From the NCBI GenBank assembly GCA_002794775.1, contig NBAY01000005.1:1364001-1428000 (forward strand): a stretch of DNA of 64,000 nt, written 5' to 3'. Within the stretch, counting starts at the first letter, position 1; each line of letters starts with the position of its first letter. A program made the position numbers and the translations under genes. The notes beneath the pieces are model-generated. The model did no database searches. It was not told the DNA's origin and worked only from the letters and a program-made list of their open reading frames with translations. Positions 57,660 through 64,000 of this stretch are shown one piece after another. Source of the stretch: Porodaedalea pini (taxonomy: Eukaryota > Basidiomycota > Agaricomycetes > Hymenochaetales > Hymenochaetaceae).

Positions 57660-58097
57660 CTGAGGATCACATGAGGGAGTGAAGCGAGTGTCTTTGCTGC
57701 AGCAAAACAGACTCATCGACGACCGCAAGGGTGGAGATCACATGTTGGCACTGTCGTCAACTTTGCTTTCGACCGATTTTTAATTCAACTGGGCCACTTT
57801 ATTTTACAAAAAAATACATAGGCAGATAGATAATTGTCTGAAGTTTTTTTACATGGTTCAAGCTTGAGATTTGGATGGTTTAATAAAATTAAATATGTTG
57901 ATGAAGAAAGTGAGCACTGTACAGCCACAAAAGCAGTGAACGACTTCATCGCCACTGCTCAATTTAGCAGAAAAGGGGTCCAAAATTAACATATATGGTA
58001 TGCCATCAGCTTATAAAAGCTGACAAAAACCCAAATTGGGGACTTTATCTTTGCCCACAACAAAAGACGATACTTCGTAAACTCAGTAATCGTAACA
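57660..58097 (-). repeat. Shared module D, copy 3
   Basis: Reverse complement of 13248-13660 with few differences. As in the other copies it lies directly upstream of the BTB-like gene. Its outer end (complement of TTACGATTACTGAGTTTAC at 58097) is fused to an RPB1 fragment. Confidence 0.7.
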
Positions 58098-58747
58098 GCC
58101 ACATCTTCGAGTGCCCTTACAACTTGAAGTCGATGCTGAATGTAACCAGTCTCGGCCATCTTGACAGCGGTATCGATCAAACCTTTGCGACCAGCCATAG
58201 CATGGAAGAAAAACTCTTGAGGGGTTAATCCACGAAGATACGAGTTCTCAACAAAACTGCACACCTCTGGGCTGAAGTCGTCTTTCATAAAGCGAGGTAG
58301 TGTGTGATGCCTGAAGCCAAACGGGATTCGCTTCCCTTCCATGGACTGCTGACCAACACAGACAGACATCAGCGAGATGTTAATGAATGAACCCTTCAAA
58401 CCCACGACAACCATCTGTTTGACATTGTTGTCTTCTATCAGGTTCTTCTGTGCGTATTGACTCGTCATCAACTTCCCCAGCCTCGTCTTCAGCTCACTGA
58501 AAACAAAGCACTTGAGTAGCTTCTGGTACAACACATGGACCTTTACAGGCTGGTTCGGTGGACAGTACTCCAAGTACTGGTTCTTCACCAGTGGTACATC
58601 TTGCGTGCGGCGCAAGTGTCCCGAGCGGCAACCACAAGGTGCCGGTGCCCATAAGGCAATACTGTATGCAGTGCTCTCATTCTCCAAAGCCTTATCCGAG
58701 AGGAATGGTTCGACCTCATCTGGTAGCTTGAATTCATCCTCATCCAT
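57986..58747 (-). CDS. Chimeric open frame: PRP8 N-terminus + RPB1 + module D (253 codons)
   Basis: One uninterrupted frame starts [20 protein letters not shown] (PRP8 N-terminal segment), passes [20 protein letters not shown] and [20 protein letters not shown]. It crosses at about 58462 into RPB1 ([40 protein letters not shown], then RALEDVAV) and at 58097 into module D, where the frame ends LMAYHIC before a stop. No intron is needed. Whether it is expressed is unknown. It could be a chance open frame, because both gene parts keep frame simply by ancestry. Confidence 0.6.
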   Translation of the reverse strand: MDEDEFKLPDEVEPFLSDKALENESTAYSIALWAPAPCGCRSGHLRRTQDVPLVKNQYLEYCPPNQPVKVHVLYQKLLKCFVFSELKTRLGKLMTSQYAQKNLIEDNNVKQMVVVGLKGSFINISLMSVCVGQQSMEGKRIPFGFRHHTLPRFMKDDFSPEVCSFVENSYLRGLTPQEFFFHAMAGRKGLIDTAVKMAETGYIQHRLQVVRALEDVAVTITEFTKYRLLLWAKIKSPIWVFVSFYKLMAYHIC

Positions 58748-59115
58748 CCATCAGCAATGGACAGTCTATTTGCCACGCCATTGGGCATGGTGCGTTGAAA
58801 AGACGGTGAGCGAGGGCTATTCCCAACGCCTTGATTTCGCAAAGTTGTGAGTACAAAGGGTTGCAGATACGGCTGTGGAGGTTGTTGATGTGGGTGGGCG
58901 TGAGGATGAGGACCGGGACCAGCTGGTCTGGGCGTGTTTTGGGATTGTGCGAGTGGCACAGTGGGAGATAAGGTGTTCGAGCACATTGGCAGTGAAGCCA
59001 TGCTCTCGGGAAAGGAAGTATTTGCAGGTGAAGAGGGTTTTGCGCTGCTTCTGCCACCACAGAAGAATGCAGAGACATCGACCTTAGGCTTGAGTGGCAC
59101 TGTAGCGGGTGTCAT
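58465..59115 (-). pseudogene. PRP8 N-terminal fragment d
   Basis: An ATG at 59115 begins [17 protein letters not shown], followed by a Pro/Gln/His-rich N-terminal tail (PHPHAHPHQQPPQPYLQPF) typical of fungal PRP8. It ends in the conserved [14 protein letters not shown]...ALWAPAP region, with one frame slip near 58745 that separates it from the chimeric frame. It lies after the middle part of PRP8 (59130-60870) on the same strand, so the gene order is scrambled. Confidence 0.75.
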
Positions 59116-59129
59116 GTTCGCTGTTGATG

Positions 59130-60870
<1,741 letters not shown>

Positions 60871-61200
60871 ATGCTTCCCTGACACATGCACATATAGGTG
60901 AAGAGGAAAGAGGACGCGTCTAACAAGTGAGCTCAAAGTGATCGACACAGCATGAGTTCGAGTCAACTCTTGACGTGCCCACTTGCTTTCACACAATCAC
61001 CACCACCACTGCTAACAACTGCTGCTGCATCTCTCTCTACCATGCTTGCTTGTGTTCTCAAAAATCTTGAGCTGTGGGCTATAATGAATCAAGGCACAGA
61101 CTGCTGGCTTCAAAAGCCTCTTAAGGACGATAGAAAGTGATGACTGTTCAAGAAAGGTGTGAGGTCTCTTCGCCACTTCAACATGGCAGTGTAACTGATA
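60871..61200. other. Junction stretch between PRP8 remains and the Helitron gene
   Basis: No family is recognised on either strand. A Helitron 5' end would be expected near here (TC at the left border, inserted between A and T), but no border can be fixed by eye. Confidence 0.35.
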
Positions 61201-64000
61201 GTGGCTCATCTACTTGTAGGTTTGACCTTGAATGGTCTGACCCTGGAAGGTCCTGCTCTGGAAGGCATTGCCCTGGAAGGCTTAACCCTGGAAGGCTTAA
61301 TCCTGGAAGGTTTGACTCTGGAAGGTCAAAAAAACATATATGAATGCCCAGGAAGGCTTGACTCTAGTAGTTCATACAAATCAGAGAACCCATGTCATTG
61401 CAAAAAAGAGAATATTTTAAGTAGTTCTGTAATTAGATCTGAGTTTTCCGACATAAAAGGTATACAATTTGGAGGTGCTAGAACATCCAGCTCATCGACA
61501 TTTACTCTTGCTGATCTGATACCCTTTATAATCTCTTCATACCATTCTCATGAGAAGTTGCAATCAGACTATTCTAAGCAGTCAAGATTTATATTTGATC
61601 ACTGTATATACTCAGAGAACTCTACTTCAATTAGGCAGAATTCTATAGTATGTAGTTTACCCTGCAATGAACTGATTCATAAACTCAATGGCAAGGCTCT
61701 GAGAGACATATGTAATAGGCTTGGTATATATAGTATGAGCAAAACTTCTGTTGAAAATCTATGTTCATCTCTCTTGTTACACCATAAATATATATCTAAT
61801 TCTGATGCTTTCATTGTTTTCTCTTTGAAGCCATCAAATTTCAAGAAGACAATATCAATAAAAACAGCATCCAATTTGCAATATAATAACAAGGATAGTT
61901 TTCCACCTAATCCTCCCTCAAAATCTTTACTTGAAAAAATTGTCAATGAATGATGCAAAGATACTAATACTGATCAAATTTCAGAGGCAGGTTGTGCAGT
62001 ATGTGGTCAGCTTAAAAACAGGAAAGAATTACAAGATATTAAAGAAATTGGGCAACATTTAGATATATTAGATCCTAATATCTCACAGATTCATGAAGTC
62101 AGTCATATTGAAAGATCTAAAAGTAGTGATTTAATCTCTGAGGTCCAGGGTCCTATTATAGATAGAAGCTGTCACTTTGCCTGTACTGCCTGTTCAATTA
62201 AACTTTTAAAAGGAGAAATTCCTACAATGGCACTTGCTAATGGTACATGGATTGGTGAAGTTCCAGTAGAACTACAAGATCTAACATATGCTGAAAAGAT
62301 TCTTATTTCTTGTGTCAGACATAATAGATTTGTTGCTAGAACTTTTGCTGGAACCAGTAAAATGAGAGCAAATATTGTATCATTTGAGACACCTATTCCT
62401 AAAGTATATGATGTCCTCCCTCCTCCAAAGGAAGAATTTCAAGAAGTACTTGCCTATATACACACTGGACCATCTAGACCAACAAAGGATAAGCTCAAAT
62501 ATATACCTCTACTTGTTAGAAGATACAAAGTGACCTCTGCACTAGAATGACTAAAGCTCAATCATATAGACTATCAAGATCTTGAAATTTCTTATAGAAA
62601 TATTGCCAGTTATACAGATAATGAGATTCCATGCTCAATTGAATATGTCAGTCAATCTGATGGCTCAAATTTAAATCCAGAGTCAACTGCTGCAAATGAA
62701 GCAGAGATTGAAGAGGGAGTAACTTATGGAGAGTGTCCATTTATTGTACATGGAATTACTAGTGAAGATATTACAGGCAAAAAATCAAAGGAACTAGCAG
62801 CTCTTTCTTTACAAGCACTCATTCAAGGAAACACAAAGAGTATAATGGCCATTGGAAGGTCTGAGAATCCACAGAGTATATACAACAACCCACAAGTCTA
62901 TCCTAAGATGTTTCTATAGTTATTTCCTTATGGCCTAAGGTGGTGTTTGCAATACTAGAGGCAAGATAAAGATGGTTTCTGCAGCTCAGTGGAAGAAATG
63001 GCTTCTTATGTACCATGATAAAAGGTTTCAGCTTGATCAACACTTTGTCCTAGCTGCATTTAATCAAGAACAAATTAAGCAAGCTACCACTGGAGGTTTC
63101 TTAATGACTAAGAGAAAAAACTTTCAGAATATTGTTGACAAAGTTTTGAAAATTGATATACATACTCTACAGCAGCTTTCTGCAAGATTAAGTGCAGGAG
63201 AACATGTCACACCTGAGTCAGAAGAGGAAAAAGAGTGTTTTGAGTTACTTAACAATCTTGATCATGCTGCATATAAAGTAGATGGGTCTTTGACATCCAA
63301 AAGACATATGAGGAATGAAATTTGGTCTCTAATGTATCAAGAAGGTGCACCAAACTGGTTCATTACATTGTCACCTGCAGATATAAAGCATCCTATCTGT
63401 TTATATTTTGCTGATACAAACTGAAGAGTTCAAGCCTGAGATAAAGACAGATGATGAGAGAATGAGACTTATAGCTAATAATCCTGTTGCTGGCAGTCGC
63501 TTCTTTCATATGGTAGTTAGTCTATTTATAAAACATATACTGGGTTTAGATACTGATCATGATGGTTTATATGGAAAGACAGCAGCATACTATGGCACTG
63601 TTGAACAGCAAGGACGTTTGACACTTCATTTACATCTTCTACTCTGGATTAAAGGCTCACCAAGTCTTAGAGAAATTAGAGACAGAATGACAGAACAGTC
63701 TGAGTTTCAGAAAGAACTTATTGCATATCTTGAGTCATGTCATACAGGTGATTTCTTAACAGGCACAAAAGATGAAATAATAGAGACTGTTCAGCAAGCT
63801 TCTCAAGATACTTTCTATTGTGATCCTACTCAAGTTTTACCTGAACCTGTACCTCAAAACTGCAATGAGAATTGTCAAGTCTGTTCTGCTTGTACTCAGA
63901 ATTCAAATTGGTGGGATAAATTTAAGTATATGGTTGATGATATTTTATTAAAATCAAATACTCATAGATGCAGGAGAGGAAAGTGTATTGATAATGATAA
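61201..64000 (+). pseudogene. Helitron Rep/helicase gene, N-terminal and Rep part, decayed, runs off right edge
   Basis: Helitrons move by rolling-circle replication. The start (MAHLLVGLTLNGLTLEGPAL) has seven LEGLT-type 5-residue repeats. A zinc-finger-like Cys region follows (CAVCGQLKNRKE, CHFACTACSIKLLKGEIPTM), then MALANGTWIGEVPVELQDLT, as in the DUF6570-type region of mushroom Helitrons. The Rep part reads NFQNIVDKVLKIDIHTLQQL, AYKVDGSLTSKRHMRNEIWS, NWFITLSPADIKHPICLYFA, NNPVAGSRFFHMVV and GTVEQQGRLTLHLHLLLWI with the HUH metal-binding HLH (63621-63647). Stops at 61951, 62548 and 62917 and frameshifts near 62940 and 63420 inactivate it. The catalytic Tyr region and the helicase lie beyond the window. 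Confidence 0.85.

Overview
This is a repeat-rich stretch of a filamentous basidiomycete genome. It is most likely an Agaricomycete, perhaps Polyporales. The basis is the short 50-65 bp spliceosomal introns in every gene, a fungal aldehyde dehydrogenase gene, Ty1/copia and Ty3/gypsy elements, a basidiomycete-type Helitron, and many copies decayed by C-to-T changes that look like CpG deamination. Only one gene looks intact: a class I aldehyde dehydrogenase (eight exons, 500 residues) at 7332-9249. Almost everything else is mobile DNA or broken pieces of duplicated host genes.

Layout from left to right. A decayed prolyl-tRNA synthetase (1-1590, minus). A 649-bp inverted-repeat transposon (1624-2272). 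A foldback element (2350-2945). Two full copies of an 840-bp perfect-armed foldback element with TA target duplications (3308-4143, 4762-5607). An unassigned CpG-normal stretch. A pogo-like MITE (6894-7280) just upstream of the dehydrogenase. A 1.08-kb foldback element (9619-10695). Then two tandem copies of a module that starts with a 0.3-kb repeat and continues into a BTB-like gene. The first copy (10764-12759) is heavily decayed. The second (13248-20425) continues without a break from the BTB-like gene into RNA polymerase II subunit RPB1 and then into the splicing factor PRP8. After it come the PRP8 C-terminus, an inverted PRP8 piece, more foldback elements and MITEs, then pieces of eIF2-alpha, the TFIIH helicase XPB/SSL2 and RPB1 (25665-27357).

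From 27760 to 30044 lie two unrecognised minus-strand protein genes. From 30045 to 41482 a minus-strand copia element is split by a young plus-strand copia element (33394-39284) with two LTRs that read identical. A gypsy integrase remnant follows (41483-42957), then a minus-strand Cys-cluster/poly-Gln gene interrupted by one stop (43384-45563), GTACC-rich tandem and inverted repeats (45717-47015) and a decayed F-box-like gene (47670-49428).

From 49720 to 60870 the minus strand is a mosaic of fragments: P-type Ca2+-ATPase, BTB-like gene, Argonaute PAZ region, RPB1, CCR4-NOT scaffold NOT1, PRP8, RPB1, BTB-like gene, RPB1, PRP8 N-terminus and PRP8 middle. Part of it is the same BTB-RPB1-PRP8 chimera as at 13-21 kb, in opposite orientation. 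The window ends in the N-terminal two thirds of a decayed Helitron Rep/helicase (61201-64000).

The main biological message is the mosaic itself. Exon-intron pieces of core genes were joined, duplicated, inverted and mutated. They keep introns, so they were copied as DNA. All three copies of one 175-bp MITE sit exactly between unrelated pieces. A Helitron or MITE-driven rearrangement system is the leading explanation, but this is inference.
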